DNA of 22,627 nucleotides from JALZBN01 sp035525375 (GTDB taxonomy: Bacteria > Actinomycetota > Acidimicrobiia > Acidimicrobiales > AC-14), in contig DATLEI010000105.1 of assembly GCA_035525375.1 (NCBI GenBank), positions 1-22,627 on the forward strand. The letters run 5' to 3'. Under the pieces are notes generated by a model. The model worked only from the letters and a program-made list of their open reading frames with translations. It ran no database searches and had not been told where the DNA came from. The first letter of the stretch is position 1, and each line of letters opens with the position of its first letter. Below are positions 6,844 to 13,493 of the stretch, piece by piece. The position numbers and the translations under genes are program-made.

Positions 6844-6862
6844 CGACTGCGCCTCGAAGCGC
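6822..6862. repeat. Tandem 19-bp direct repeat with a 22-bp period
   Basis: CGACTGCGCCTCGAAGCGC occurs at 6822-6840 and again at 6844-6862. The first copy encodes the C-terminus of the zinc-finger protein and the second lies just past its stop. This looks like a small local duplication at the junction between two convergent genes. Confidence 0.85.
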
Positions 6863-6870
6863 GCTCGCGA

Positions 6871-8046
6871 CTATTCTTGGCGGCCGGCCAGCCGAGTGAG
6901 TACCGGAAGCTTGCGCCCGCAGGGGCACCTGTCGCCAACCTCGGCCAGGTCGCCGACCTCGTAGCGCAACAGCGGCATCGCGAAGTTGTGGAGCGTGCTG
7001 ACGACGACCCGCCCTACCTCGCCCGGCGCGCAGGCCCGGCCGTTGTCGTCGAGCACTTCGACGTACACAGACTCGGACTGCACGTGATAGCTCTCGCCCT
7101 TGGGGCACTGCAGCGCGATGTAGCCAACCTCCTGGGCGCTGTACATGTCGACGACCTCGGCGCCCCAGGTGTCCCGGCACGCGGCGCGCACCTCGGGATC
7201 GAGAACCTCCCCGTAGCTGGTCACGCCCCGGAGGCTGCCGAGCTTGAGTCCCTGGGACCGGAAATGGTCGGCCAGGGCGAGCAGGTTCGACGGATAGCTG
7301 AGCAGGTAGTCGGGATCGTGGCGCACGAGCCAATCAGCTTGGGTCTGAATGTCTTGGCCGATGCTCAGAAGCGCACAAGGGCCGGTGTCGTAGACAAGAT
7401 CGGTGGCCGCACCCCAGCCGGGTAGGTCGACGCCCTCGGGCGGGATTGTGTCACCAGCTTCGGCGCGGATGGCGGCGAGCTTGCCGGTGACGTCTCGGGG
7501 GTGCCAGGACAGGTCGCGAAGCGTGATCGCTTGCCACAGGGTCGACGTGACGCGGGTGCCGATGATGTGGACAGGTGCACCGGTGGTTCCCGAGGTGACG
7601 GTTTCATACAGCGGCGCGTGGTCGGCGGGGGCCGCCCGGCTTCCAAGCGTGCGGCCGGCCTCGAGCACGTCGGCGCGAGTCAGAATGGGAAACTGCGACC
7701 ACGTTTCTGGCGTCAGCGGCGCGCCGGTCGAAATCTCACCGTAGGCGCCGTGCTCTCCGTAGTACGGCACCGTGGTCACCGCGTGGACGAGGAGCCGCTG
7801 GAGCGCCTCGAACTGCATCTCCTCGAGCTGGGGAGCAGGCCACCGCTCGCTTTTTGCGAGCTGGTATTGCAGAGCGAGCAGGAGCGCGCCGGCAGGTGCG
7901 GGCAGTGCCGGCCAGGCGATACCTGACACTGCCGACCGGGGGATCAGGCGCGGCGGCCCGGCGGCCTGCGGTGGAAGTTTGATGATCGGGCTATCAGTAG
8001 CGGAGGTAGACGCCGGACGTCCACGGCGTTGTGACTTGCGAGGCAT
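6871..8046 (-). CDS. PaaK/CapK-type adenylate-forming enzyme lacking the C-terminal domain
   Basis: The gene encodes 391 residues of the acyl-adenylate superfamily, nearest the phenylacetate-CoA ligase/CapK group. It has VPYY near residue 93-96, the AMP-binding loop TSGTTGAP (151-158), YPSNLLALAD (251-260), TSYGEVLDPE (276-285), MYSAQEVGYI (301-310) and RYEVGDLAEV (361-370). It then has a CPCG pair of cysteines and stops at LTRLAGRQE. In relatives the hinge just after this point leads to a C-terminal lid domain of roughly 60-100 residues, which is absent here. It could activate an unknown aromatic or other carboxylate, but the second half-reaction may be lost or altered. A TAATGT box lies 7 nt before ATG 8046, so it is probably leaderless. 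A basic, low-complexity N-terminal tail precedes the fold. Confidence 0.85.
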   Translation of the reverse strand: MPRKSQRRGRPASTSATDSPIIKLPPQAAGPPRLIPRSAVSGIAWPALPAPAGALLLALQYQLAKSERWPAPQLEEMQFEALQRLLVHAVTTVPYYGEHGAYGEISTGAPLTPETWSQFPILTRADVLEAGRTLGSRAAPADHAPLYETVTSGTTGAPVHIIGTRVTSTLWQAITLRDLSWHPRDVTGKLAAIRAEAGDTIPPEGVDLPGWGAATDLVYDTGPCALLSIGQDIQTQADWLVRHDPDYLLSYPSNLLALADHFRSQGLKLGSLRGVTSYGEVLDPEVRAACRDTWGAEVVDMYSAQEVGYIALQCPKGESYHVQSESVYVEVLDDNGRACAPGEVGRVVVSTLHNFAMPLLRYEVGDLAEVGDRCPCGRKLPVLTRLAGRQE

Positions 8047-8053
8047 GGTCGGC

Positions 8054-8059
8054 ACATTA
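8054..8059 (-). promoter_or_regulatory. Putative -10 box (TAATGT) for the adenylating-enzyme gene
   Basis: Read on the minus strand, TAATGT is followed by exactly 7 nt and the ATG at 8046. There is no Shine-Dalgarno in the intervening bases. Confidence 0.5.
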
Positions 8060-8100
8060 CTGGCCGGGGCGGCTTCGCTCCCGACCACATCCAGCCCGCC

Positions 8101-8106
8101 TAGATT
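8101..8106 (+). promoter_or_regulatory. Putative -10 box (TAGATT) for the PH-like gene
   Basis: TAGATT is followed by 7 nt and GTG 8114, which is directly followed by ATG 8117. The same hexamer precedes the chorismate mutase gene. The spacing favours the GTG as first codon of a leaderless message. Confidence 0.5.
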
Positions 8107-8113
8107 GGAGTGC

Positions 8114-8419
8114 GTGATGTCGCAGAGGGTGGCCGAGCACGTGATGCGGCCCTCGCGCTTCGGGTCGAAGGTGCTGTTGCGGATCGACCTCCACGGCGTT
8201 TCGCGATTCGGGCCGGGCGACCATCGCACGCTCATTCGCTGGGAATGGATCGAGAGCATCGACGTCAATTCCGGTGTGGTGGTCCGTTCGGCTGACGAGG
8301 AAGTGCTCTTGCCGTCGGGGGCGTTCGGCCTGGACCCCGACGCCCTCGCCGCCGAGCTGGAGACTGCCCGGGGCATACAAGACCGACCGGAGATCATCGG
8401 CCGGCTGGCCACAGGCTGA
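8114..8419 (+). CDS. Small PH-domain-like protein (101 aa), hypothetical
   Basis: The product alternates short strands: KVLLRIDLHGVSRFG, then LIRWEWIESIDVNSGVVVRS, EEVLLPSGAFGLDP, and closes with a helix (DALAAELETARGI). This strand order with a WxWI-type core and C-terminal helix is what bacterial PH-like domains of actinobacteria look like. They are usually of unknown ligand. There is no signal peptide or membrane segment. GTG 8114 is chosen over ATG 8117 because of the TAGATT box 7 nt before it; the difference is one residue. It diverges from the adenylating-enzyme gene across 67 bp and is followed in the same direction by a small membrane protein. The fold assignment is by eye and only moderately sure. 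Confidence 0.75.
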   Translation: MMSQRVAEHVMRPSRFGSKVLLRIDLHGVSRFGPGDHRTLIRWEWIESIDVNSGVVVRSADEEVLLPSGAFGLDPDALAAELETARGIQDRPEIIGRLATG

Positions 8420-8482
8420 GTTCTGTCCGCCTCCCCGTTCCGCGCGACTTCTCGAAGCCGGCAGCTGTGCCAGGTCGTCGCA

Positions 8483-8872
8483 TTGGCCGGAGTAGTCATC
8501 GCTGTCGTGGTGATGTTCCTGCCGATAAACGCCAGCTTTGGTGACGACCCGCTACTACGCCTCCAAGGTTTCGGCCGCCAGGCGGGCCCGGCGCCGACAG
8601 CTGCCCATTGCGGGTCGGCCATCTCCAACCTCGGCGCGCCTGATGGCGGGGGCACGCTCTACGAAGTAGCCCGTGATCGGGCATGCCACGACGCGTCGCG
8701 TCGGCGCGCCGCGAGCGCGTTCGCGGGCGGCCTCGTGCTGGTGCTACTAGGTGTCGCCGGGCTTGTGCACGGCGGCCTCATCGAGCCGTCCCTGACGACG
8801 CCACGCCATCGCGGTACCGACGAGGGTGGCCGCGTTGAGGGCGGCAGAGATGCGCCGGCGTCGAAGCAGTAG
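8483..8872 (+). CDS. Small two-helix membrane protein, hypothetical (start uncertain)
   Basis: A hydrophobic segment (VVIAVVVMFLPI) is followed by a polar, probably extracytoplasmic loop. The loop has two Cys residues near CGSAIS and RACHD and the pattern SAISNLGAPDG. A second hydrophobic segment (AGGLVLVLLGVAGLVHGGL) and a low-complexity polar tail follow. The first canonical start, TTG 8483, gives only about 15 hydrophobic residues for helix one. The frame is open back to the stop at 8417-8419, and upstream residues (RSRQLCQVVALAG) would complete a normal helix, so a CTG at 8423 or 8465 may be the true start. The last 126 bp overlap, tail to tail, the minus-strand membrane protein. The two-cysteine loop suggests a disulfide outside the membrane. 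Family not recognised. Confidence 0.6.
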   Translation: MAGVVIAVVVMFLPINASFGDDPLLRLQGFGRQAGPAPTAAHCGSAISNLGAPDGGGTLYEVARDRACHDASRRRAASAFAGGLVLVLLGVAGLVHGGLIEPSLTTPRHRGTDEGGRVEGGRDAPASKQ

Positions 8873-9022
8873 CCCGGCAACGACGCAGGCAGTGCCAGCC
8901 TCGAAGAAGACGAACTCGCGGGCCTGGCGCTCGCGAATGGCGGCAACGATGTGCACGCCTGAGGCGGTCGCGGCGGCATAGCCCACCGCGAGCAATCCCG
9001 TGCTGAGGCGGCGCTTGTTCAT
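8747..9022 (-). CDS. Small membrane protein downstream of trpS, hypothetical (91 aa)
   Basis: The protein starts MNKRRLSTGLLAVGYAAATA and has two or three hydrophobic segments (about residues 8-27, 38-53 and 60-73). These are separated by basic loops such as RERQAR and RRRRIS, which the positive-inside rule places in the cytoplasm. The start ATG overlaps the trpS stop as ATGA on the minus strand, so it is probably translated by coupling. There are no catalytic motifs. Its 3' 126 bp are antisense to the end of the plus-strand membrane gene. I do not recognise a family. The gene is supported by the overlap with trpS, the orderly membrane topology and GC-rich third codon positions. Confidence 0.7.
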   Translation of the reverse strand: MNKRRLSTGLLAVGYAAATASGVHIVAAIRERQAREFVFFEAGTACVVAGLLLRRRRISAALNAATLVGTAMAWRRQGRLDEAAVHKPGDT

Positions 9023-10011
9023 CCCGGAGGGAGGAGGCCGACCGAATCGCGAGCCCGAGACAGCGTCAATGACGCCACCCCGCGTGCCTTGTCCGCGCCC
9101 AAGGCGAGCATGGCCTCGACCGCGTCGGGATCGGCAGCCAGCTCGGTGTAGCGCTCTCGGAGTGGTCGCAGCAGTTCGATCACGGCTTGCGCCGCATCCT
9201 CCTTGAGCGGACCGTACTGGCTGTAGTTGTCGACTAAATCTTCGGGCTTCTGATCGGTGGCGGCAGCGAGGATCTGCAGCAGGTTGGACACACCGGGCTT
9301 GTGGACGGGATCGAAACGCACCGATGCCCCCGGGTCGGTGACGGCGCGCCGGAACTTGCGAGCGATGGCGTCAGGCTCGTCGAGGAGCAGGACCGTTCCC
9401 TTGGGCGACGCCGCCGACTTCGACATCTTGTCGTCCGGACTCTGCAGGTCCATGACCCTGGCGGCGACCGTCGGCACTGCGGCCTCCGGCTCGACGAATG
9501 TCTGGCCGTACCGTTGGTTGAACCGCTGTGCCAGATCACGAGCGAGCTCGAGGTGTTGCTTCTGCTCGTCACCGACCGGCACCCGATCGGCGTCGTATAG
9601 CAAAATGTCGGCCGCCTGCAGCACTGGATAGGTGAACAGGCCGACGCGCGCCGACTCCTCGCCGGCCTTGGCCTTTTCCTTGAACTGGGTCATCCGCCGC
9701 AGCTCGCCCATGCTCGCGACGCATTCCAGGAGCCACGACAGCCCGGTGTGCTCGGCGACGTGGCTCTGCACGAACAGGGTGCAGAGGTCGGGGTCGATGC
9801 CGGCGGCAACAAGCACCAGAGTCGTCTCGAGTGTGCGGGCCCGTAACTCGCCCGGGTCACGCGGCACGGTGAGGGCGTGGAGGTCAACGACGCAGAAATA
9901 GGAATCATGCTCGTGTTGATCCGCGACCCACTGGCGCACGGCACCGAGGTAGTTGCCGAGATGGAGGTCGCCAGTTGGTTGGATTCCGGAGAGCACGCGC
10001 GCCACGGGCAT
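9019..10011 (-). CDS. trpS: Tryptophan-tRNA ligase
   Basis: The 330-residue class Ic aminoacyl-tRNA synthetase charges tRNA-Trp with tryptophan in the cytosol. The HIGH-type motif appears as GDLHLGN within RVLSGIQPTGDLHLGNYLGA. VFVQ-type and SWLLECVASMGELRRMTQFK segments follow, then the dimer-forming AxDILLYDADRVPVGDEQKQH block. The KMSKS loop is DDKMSKSAASPKG. I place the start at ATG 10011, giving MPVARVLSGIQPTGD and the usual family length. An in-frame ATG at 10050 would add 13 residues of non-conserved sequence. Its stop overlaps the next small membrane gene by 4 bp. It diverges from scpA. No T-box or leader peptide is visible upstream. Confidence 0.96.
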   Translation of the reverse strand: MPVARVLSGIQPTGDLHLGNYLGAVRQWVADQHEHDSYFCVVDLHALTVPRDPGELRARTLETTLVLVAAGIDPDLCTLFVQSHVAEHTGLSWLLECVASMGELRRMTQFKEKAKAGEESARVGLFTYPVLQAADILLYDADRVPVGDEQKQHLELARDLAQRFNQRYGQTFVEPEAAVPTVAARVMDLQSPDDKMSKSAASPKGTVLLLDEPDAIARKFRRAVTDPGASVRFDPVHKPGVSNLLQILAAATDQKPEDLVDNYSQYGPLKEDAAQAVIELLRPLRERYTELAADPDAVEAMLALGADKARGVASLTLSRARDSVGLLPPG

Positions 10012-10059
10012 GACTGTAAAGGCTGCGGGGGCATACGCCAGTCGGGTCATCCCCGCCAG

Positions 10060-10065
10060 TAGTCT
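10060..10065 (+). promoter_or_regulatory. Putative -10 box (TAGTCT) for scpA
   Basis: TAGTCT is followed by 6 nt and GTG 10072, and the GTG has no Shine-Dalgarno. This would start the scpA-scpB-rluB transcript as a leaderless message. Confidence 0.45.
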
Positions 10066-10071
10066 CGTTGT

Positions 10072-10836
10072 GTGGGGCATGAGGTGCAGACGGCTGTCTT
10101 CGAGGGGCCGTTCGACCTCCTGCTGCATCTGATCACCCGTGACGAGGTCGACCTCTGGGAAATCTCCCTCACGGGCATCGTCGATGCGTATGTGGCTGAG
10201 GTAGAAGCCATGGCCGTTGTCGACCTCGACGCCGCCACTGAGTTCCTGCTGATCGCAGCCATCCTCGTTGAACTCAAGGCCAAGCGCCTGCTTCCGGGTC
10301 GCGACGAGGCTGACATCGACGAGGAGTTCGCGCTCTACGAGGAGCGCGACCTCCTCCTGGCCAAACTGCTCGAGTGCAAGACCTTTCGTGATGCGGGAGA
10401 TGCGCTGGCCCGGATGGCGTCAGCGGCGTCGATGTCGTCCCCCCGCACTGCTGGACTGGAACCCCGGTTCCTCGGCCTTGTGCCCGACCTGCTCGCCGGG
10501 GTCTCGGTGGCCGACGTGCACGGCGCTTTCATCCGGGCGTCGACACCCAAGCCAGTTCCGACCGTCGACCTCGACCACGTCGCGCCCATCCGCATCAGCG
10601 TCGGTGAGGTGGTCGATGAGCTTTCGGCTTCGCTACCGGCGCGAGGACCGATCACGTTTCGGGCGCTCACCGAAGGCCTGGCGAACCGCATCGATGTGGT
10701 GGTGCGCTTCCTCGCCATCCTCGAGCTCTACAAGAGCGGGCTGGTCGACCTGGGCCAGTCGGAGAACTTCGGTGACCTCGAGATTCGCTGGTGCGCCGAT
10801 GCGACCGACACGGCCACGATTGGGGCCGGTGCCTGA
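10072..10836 (+). CDS. scpA: Segregation and condensation protein A
   Basis: The 254-residue kleisin bridges SMC heads in the bacterial condensin and binds an ScpB dimer, helping organise and segregate the chromosome. The N-terminal helical domain is typical: EGPFDLLLHLITRDEVDLWEISLTGIVDAY, then EFLLIAAILVELKAKRLLP. The acidic linker DEADIDEEFALYEERDLL follows. The C-terminal winged helix, ITFRALTEGLANRIDVVVRFLAILELYKSGLVDLGQ in full across about residues 183-223, carries the SMC-head contact. The length is normal. GTG 10072 is chosen because of the TAGTCT box 6 nt upstream. The TGA stop overlaps scpB ATG by one base, as is usual for this pair. Confidence 0.95.
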   Translation: MGHEVQTAVFEGPFDLLLHLITRDEVDLWEISLTGIVDAYVAEVEAMAVVDLDAATEFLLIAAILVELKAKRLLPGRDEADIDEEFALYEERDLLLAKLLECKTFRDAGDALARMASAASMSSPRTAGLEPRFLGLVPDLLAGVSVADVHGAFIRASTPKPVPTVDLDHVAPIRISVGEVVDELSASLPARGPITFRALTEGLANRIDVVVRFLAILELYKSGLVDLGQSENFGDLEIRWCADATDTATIGAGA

Positions 10837-11450
10837 TGGCAGGCGAGGCGCAGCGCGCCATCGAAGCCATCTTGATGGTGGCCGACGAACCGGTCGCCCC
10901 CCAGCTGCTGGCTCAATTGCTCGAGCTCAGCCCCGATCGCATCGAGGAGCTGTGCGACGAGCTGGCCGGCGCGTACGCGGCGGAAGACCGGGGCTTCGTG
11001 CTCTTGCGCGTCGCCGGTGGTTACCGCTTTCAGAGCCATCCTGATCTGGCGCCCTACGTCGAGCGGTTCGTCCTCGAGGGTCAGTCGGCGCGGCTCTCCG
11101 CCGCCGCCCTGGAGACGCTCGCGATCGTCGCCTACAAGCAGCCAGTGTCGAGAGCCCAGATGGCCGCAATTCGCGGCGTCAACGTCGACGCCGTAGCTCG
11201 CACCCTCCAGCAGCGTGGTTTCATCGAGGAGGTCGCTCGCGACCCGGGTCCGGGCCAAGCCATCCTGTACGGCACGACCCGGTTGTTCCTCGAACGCTTG
11301 GGTCTCGACTCGCTGAGCCAGCTGCCGCCGCTGGCCGACTTCGTTCCCGGCCGCGAGGTCGTGGAGACGCTAGAACGAGGCCTGGGTGTCGATACCTCCG
11401 CCGCTTCGGCCGGAGCGGCCGACAGCGGGATAGTCGACGGGAGTGAGTGA
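10836..11450 (+). CDS. scpB: Segregation and condensation protein B
   Basis: The 204-residue partner of ScpA dimerises and binds the kleisin middle region in the SMC-ScpAB complex. Two winged-helix domains are visible. The first is around AIEAILMVADEPVAPQLLAQ, and the second around LSAAALETLAIVAYKQPVSRAQ and GVNVDAVARTLQQRGFIEEV, which is the family signature. It closes with TRLFLERLGLDSLSQLPPL and a short Ala/Ser-rich tail. ATG 10836 starts at the last base of the scpA stop. The stop at 11448-11450 lies 8 bp inside rluB, so three genes are coupled. The length and motifs are standard. Confidence 0.95.
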   Translation: MAGEAQRAIEAILMVADEPVAPQLLAQLLELSPDRIEELCDELAGAYAAEDRGFVLLRVAGGYRFQSHPDLAPYVERFVLEGQSARLSAAALETLAIVAYKQPVSRAQMAAIRGVNVDAVARTLQQRGFIEEVARDPGPGQAILYGTTRLFLERLGLDSLSQLPPLADFVPGREVVETLERGLGVDTSAASAGAADSGIVDGSE

Positions 11451-12177
11451 CGGCGCGCTGAGCATGGGCGAGCGCCTGCAGAAGGTGCTGGCCGCGGCGG
11501 GGTACGGCAGCCGGCGCGTCTGTGAAGAGCTCATTGCCGAAGGACGGGTCACTGTCGACGGAGAGGTCGCGGTGCTTGGGCGCAGGGTCGATCTCGAGAC
11601 GGCGAAGGTCGCAGTCGACGGCGTCCCGGTGTCGGTGCGGCCGGGCCTCGTTTACTACCTCCTCAACAAGCCGGCGGGTGTGGTGGCCACGGCCAGCGAC
11701 CCGCAGGGCCGTCCCACTGTCGTCGGGTTGGTTCCGTCCGAGCCCCGGGTGTTCTCCGTCGGCCGCCTCGACGCCGACACCGAGGGTCTGCTGCTGCTCA
11801 CCAACGACGGCGATCTGGCTCACCGGCTCTCCCATCCGTCATTCGGTGTCGAGAAGGAGTACTTGGCCGAGGTCGAGGGCAAGGTGACCGCCGGTGAGGT
11901 GCGCCGGCTCCGTGAGGGGGTTGATCTGGAAGACGGCCTGACCGCGCCGGCCAAGGTCACGCTGGTGCAGCCCGGTGTGCTGCGCCTCGCCATCCACGAG
12001 GGTCGCAACCGCCAGGTGCGCCGGATGTGTGCGGCCGTCGGGCACCCGGTGGCGCGCCTGGTGCGCACACGAATCGGGCCGCTCGCGGACAGGCGGCTGG
12101 CGCCGGGGGAGTGGCGCGAGCTCACCGACTCCGAGGTCCAGGGACTGCAGAAGGCAGTCGCTCCGGCGAAGTCCTGA
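11443..12177 (+). CDS. rluB: 23S rRNA pseudouridine synthase, RluB/RsuA family
   Basis: The 244-residue enzyme converts a uridine in large-subunit rRNA (around 2605 in E. coli numbering for RluB) to pseudouridine. The N-terminal S4 RNA-binding domain has RLQKVLAAAGYGSRR and IAEGRVTVDG (about residues 11-40). The catalytic domain starts at YYLLNKPAGVVAT. The catalytic aspartate is Asp110 in VGRLDADTEGLLLLTNDG. IHEGRNRQVRRMCAAVGHPV (about residues 187-206) is the RluB/E/F/RsuA signature. The start GTG 11443 overlaps scpB; ATG 11464 is an alternative that keeps the whole S4 domain. It follows scpAB, a common arrangement in Gram-positive bacteria. RsuA-type specificity for 16S rRNA cannot be excluded by eye. 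Confidence 0.92.
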   Translation: MSDGALSMGERLQKVLAAAGYGSRRVCEELIAEGRVTVDGEVAVLGRRVDLETAKVAVDGVPVSVRPGLVYYLLNKPAGVVATASDPQGRPTVVGLVPSEPRVFSVGRLDADTEGLLLLTNDGDLAHRLSHPSFGVEKEYLAEVEGKVTAGEVRRLREGVDLEDGLTAPAKVTLVQPGVLRLAIHEGRNRQVRRMCAAVGHPVARLVRTRIGPLADRRLAPGEWRELTDSEVQGLQKAVAPAKS

Positions 12178-12209
12178 AGTTTCGAACTGCACATAGCGTC
12201 GTGACCACG

Positions 12210-12225
12210 GCCGGAAGGGGCCGGC
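12210..12225 (+). terminator. Weak hairpin after rluB
   Basis: GCCGG (12210-12214), a 6-nt loop and CCGGC (12221-12225) can pair. There is no T-tract after the stem, so intrinsic termination is doubtful. Confidence 0.2.
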
Positions 12226-12340
12226 ACGATCACAGCTCTACCTGCTGTTCCAAACGCGAGCACAGCAGGCGCCCAGCGGGTTCACAGACGTGGGTTGCAT
12301 GATGAGGGCGACATCCCCGAAGGCGAGGAGGTAGCTGAGG

Positions 12341-13102
12341 ATGGGTGACCGACGCATGACCCGGCGCGACGCACTCGGCTTGCTCGGCGCGGCCGGTGCC
12401 GCCGCCGTGGCCGCAGCGTGCTCGAGCAACTCGTCCAAAGCGGGGAATTCGACGTCGACCACGGCCACCTCGCTCCCAGGACGGCCGACGACCACGATGA
12501 CCTCGGTGACCGATGGCGTCACCGCTGCGCCGGCCTGCGTCCTTACGCCCGAGATGACCGAAGGCCCCTTCTACATCGCCAAGGAGGCGGTGCGGAGCGA
12601 CATCACCGAGGGCAAGCCTGGGACACCGCTCCACCTCGTGCTCACCGTTGTTGACGCCGGCAGCTGCCAGCCGCTTTCCGGCGCGGCGGTTGACATCTGG
12701 CATGCGGACGCGACGGGGGAGTACTCGGGGTTCGGTGCTGCCTCATCCAATAGAACGTTTCTACGGGGCCTCCAGGTTGCCGGCGCGGACGGCAAGGTCG
12801 ACTTCCGCACCATCTATCCGGGCTGGTATCAGGGCCGGGTCGAGCACATTCACGTAAAGGTCCACACCGGGGGTTCGGTGGTGCACACCGGACAGCTCTT
12901 CTTCGATCCGGCTGTTTCCGATGCCGTGTACTCGGCGGCGCCGTACAACACCCACACTGGCCAGCGGACGACGAACGCTCAAGACGGCATCTACCGCATC
13001 GGCGGTTCTCATTCGACGTTGAAACTCGCCAAGGAAGGCGATGGCTACCTCGGCACCCTCACCATGGGCGTGCAGAGCCAAGCAGCCGCATCGCAGACCT
13101 AG
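12341..13102 (+). CDS. Tat-exported lipoprotein, intradiol ring-cleavage dioxygenase-like
   Basis: The protein has 253 residues and a strong ribosome site, AGGAGGT, 8 nt before ATG 12341. The signal is a Tat lipoprotein type: RRMTRRDALGLL, a hydrophobic stretch, then the lipobox VAAAC with Cys27. A Ser/Thr-rich linker (residues 28-62) leads to the catalytic beta-sandwich. EMTEGPFYI is the family entry motif. Likely Fe(III) ligands are Tyr128 (HADATGEYSG), Tyr163 (PGWYQGR), His169 and His171 (EHIHVKVH). Enzymes of this type open catechol rings between the hydroxyls with O2. As a lipoprotein it would act outside the membrane. No other aromatic-degradation gene is nearby, and the true substrate is unknown. 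An alternative start at ATG 12356 would keep the twin arginines. Confidence 0.88.
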   Translation: MGDRRMTRRDALGLLGAAGAAAVAAACSSNSSKAGNSTSTTATSLPGRPTTTMTSVTDGVTAAPACVLTPEMTEGPFYIAKEAVRSDITEGKPGTPLHLVLTVVDAGSCQPLSGAAVDIWHADATGEYSGFGAASSNRTFLRGLQVAGADGKVDFRTIYPGWYQGRVEHIHVKVHTGGSVVHTGQLFFDPAVSDAVYSAAPYNTHTGQRTTNAQDGIYRIGGSHSTLKLAKEGDGYLGTLTMGVQSQAAASQT

Positions 13103-13112
13103 CGGGCCGCAG

Positions 13113-13118
13113 TAGATT
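13113..13118 (+). promoter_or_regulatory. Putative -10 box (TAGATT) for the aroH-tyrA-aroA-cmk-plsC operon
   Basis: TAGATT is followed by 6 nt and GTG 13125, without a Shine-Dalgarno. It lies in the 22 bp between the dioxygenase stop and the operon. Confidence 0.5.
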
Positions 13119-13124
13119 CCGTTC

Positions 13125-13493
13125 GTGCCCCCTGCAGTACGAGCGTTGCGCGGCGCGACCACGGTCGAGTCGGACTCCAAGGAACAGCTGAACGACCGCG
13201 TCCAGGCGCTGGTTCAGGAGATGCTGGCGCGCAACGACGTCGACAAGGACGACATCATCAGCATCATCTTCACTGCCACTGAAGACCTGACGTCAATGTT
13301 CCCGGCCTCCGCGGCACGCGCCGCTGGCTTCGGCGACATTCCATTGTTGTGCGCACGGGAGTTGTCGATTGACGGCGGCACGCCGCGCTGCATCCGAGTG
13401 TTGCTGCATATGAACACGACCAAGAGTCGGTCCGACCTTCGCCATGTGTACCTGGAAGGGGCCCAAGGGCTTCGCGATGACCTCCCCGGCTGA
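13125..13493 (+). CDS. aroH: Chorismate mutase, AroH type
   Basis: This 122-residue single-domain enzyme converts chorismate to prephenate, the branch step toward phenylalanine and tyrosine. It matches the trimeric Bacillus-type AroH fold rather than the helical AroQ type. The N-terminus is VRALRGATTVESD with Arg9 in the active site. It is followed by SIIFTATEDLTSMFPASAAR, Cys76 and Glu79 in LLCARELSIDGG, Arg91 in RCIRVLLHM, and Tyr109 in RHVYLEGAQGLRDDL. These correspond to B. subtilis Arg7, Cys75, Glu78, Arg90 and Tyr108. Translation appears leaderless from GTG 13125. Its end overlaps tyrA by 17 bp, so the two consecutive steps (mutase, dehydrogenase) are coupled. Confidence 0.94.
   Translation: MPPAVRALRGATTVESDSKEQLNDRVQALVQEMLARNDVDKDDIISIIFTATEDLTSMFPASAARAAGFGDIPLLCARELSIDGGTPRCIRVLLHMNTTKSRSDLRHVYLEGAQGLRDDLPG

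Noticed and set aside
6871..8655. Extending the adenylating enzyme to a 594-codon frame
   Set aside because: The sequence upstream of ATG 8046 is non-conserved and antisense to the PH-like gene, and a -10 box sits 7 nt before ATG 8046.
12178..12340. A riboswitch or leader RNA before the dioxygenase gene
   Set aside because: I found only a 5-bp hairpin and no conserved RNA motif. The region is explained by a normal promoter plus Shine-Dalgarno.
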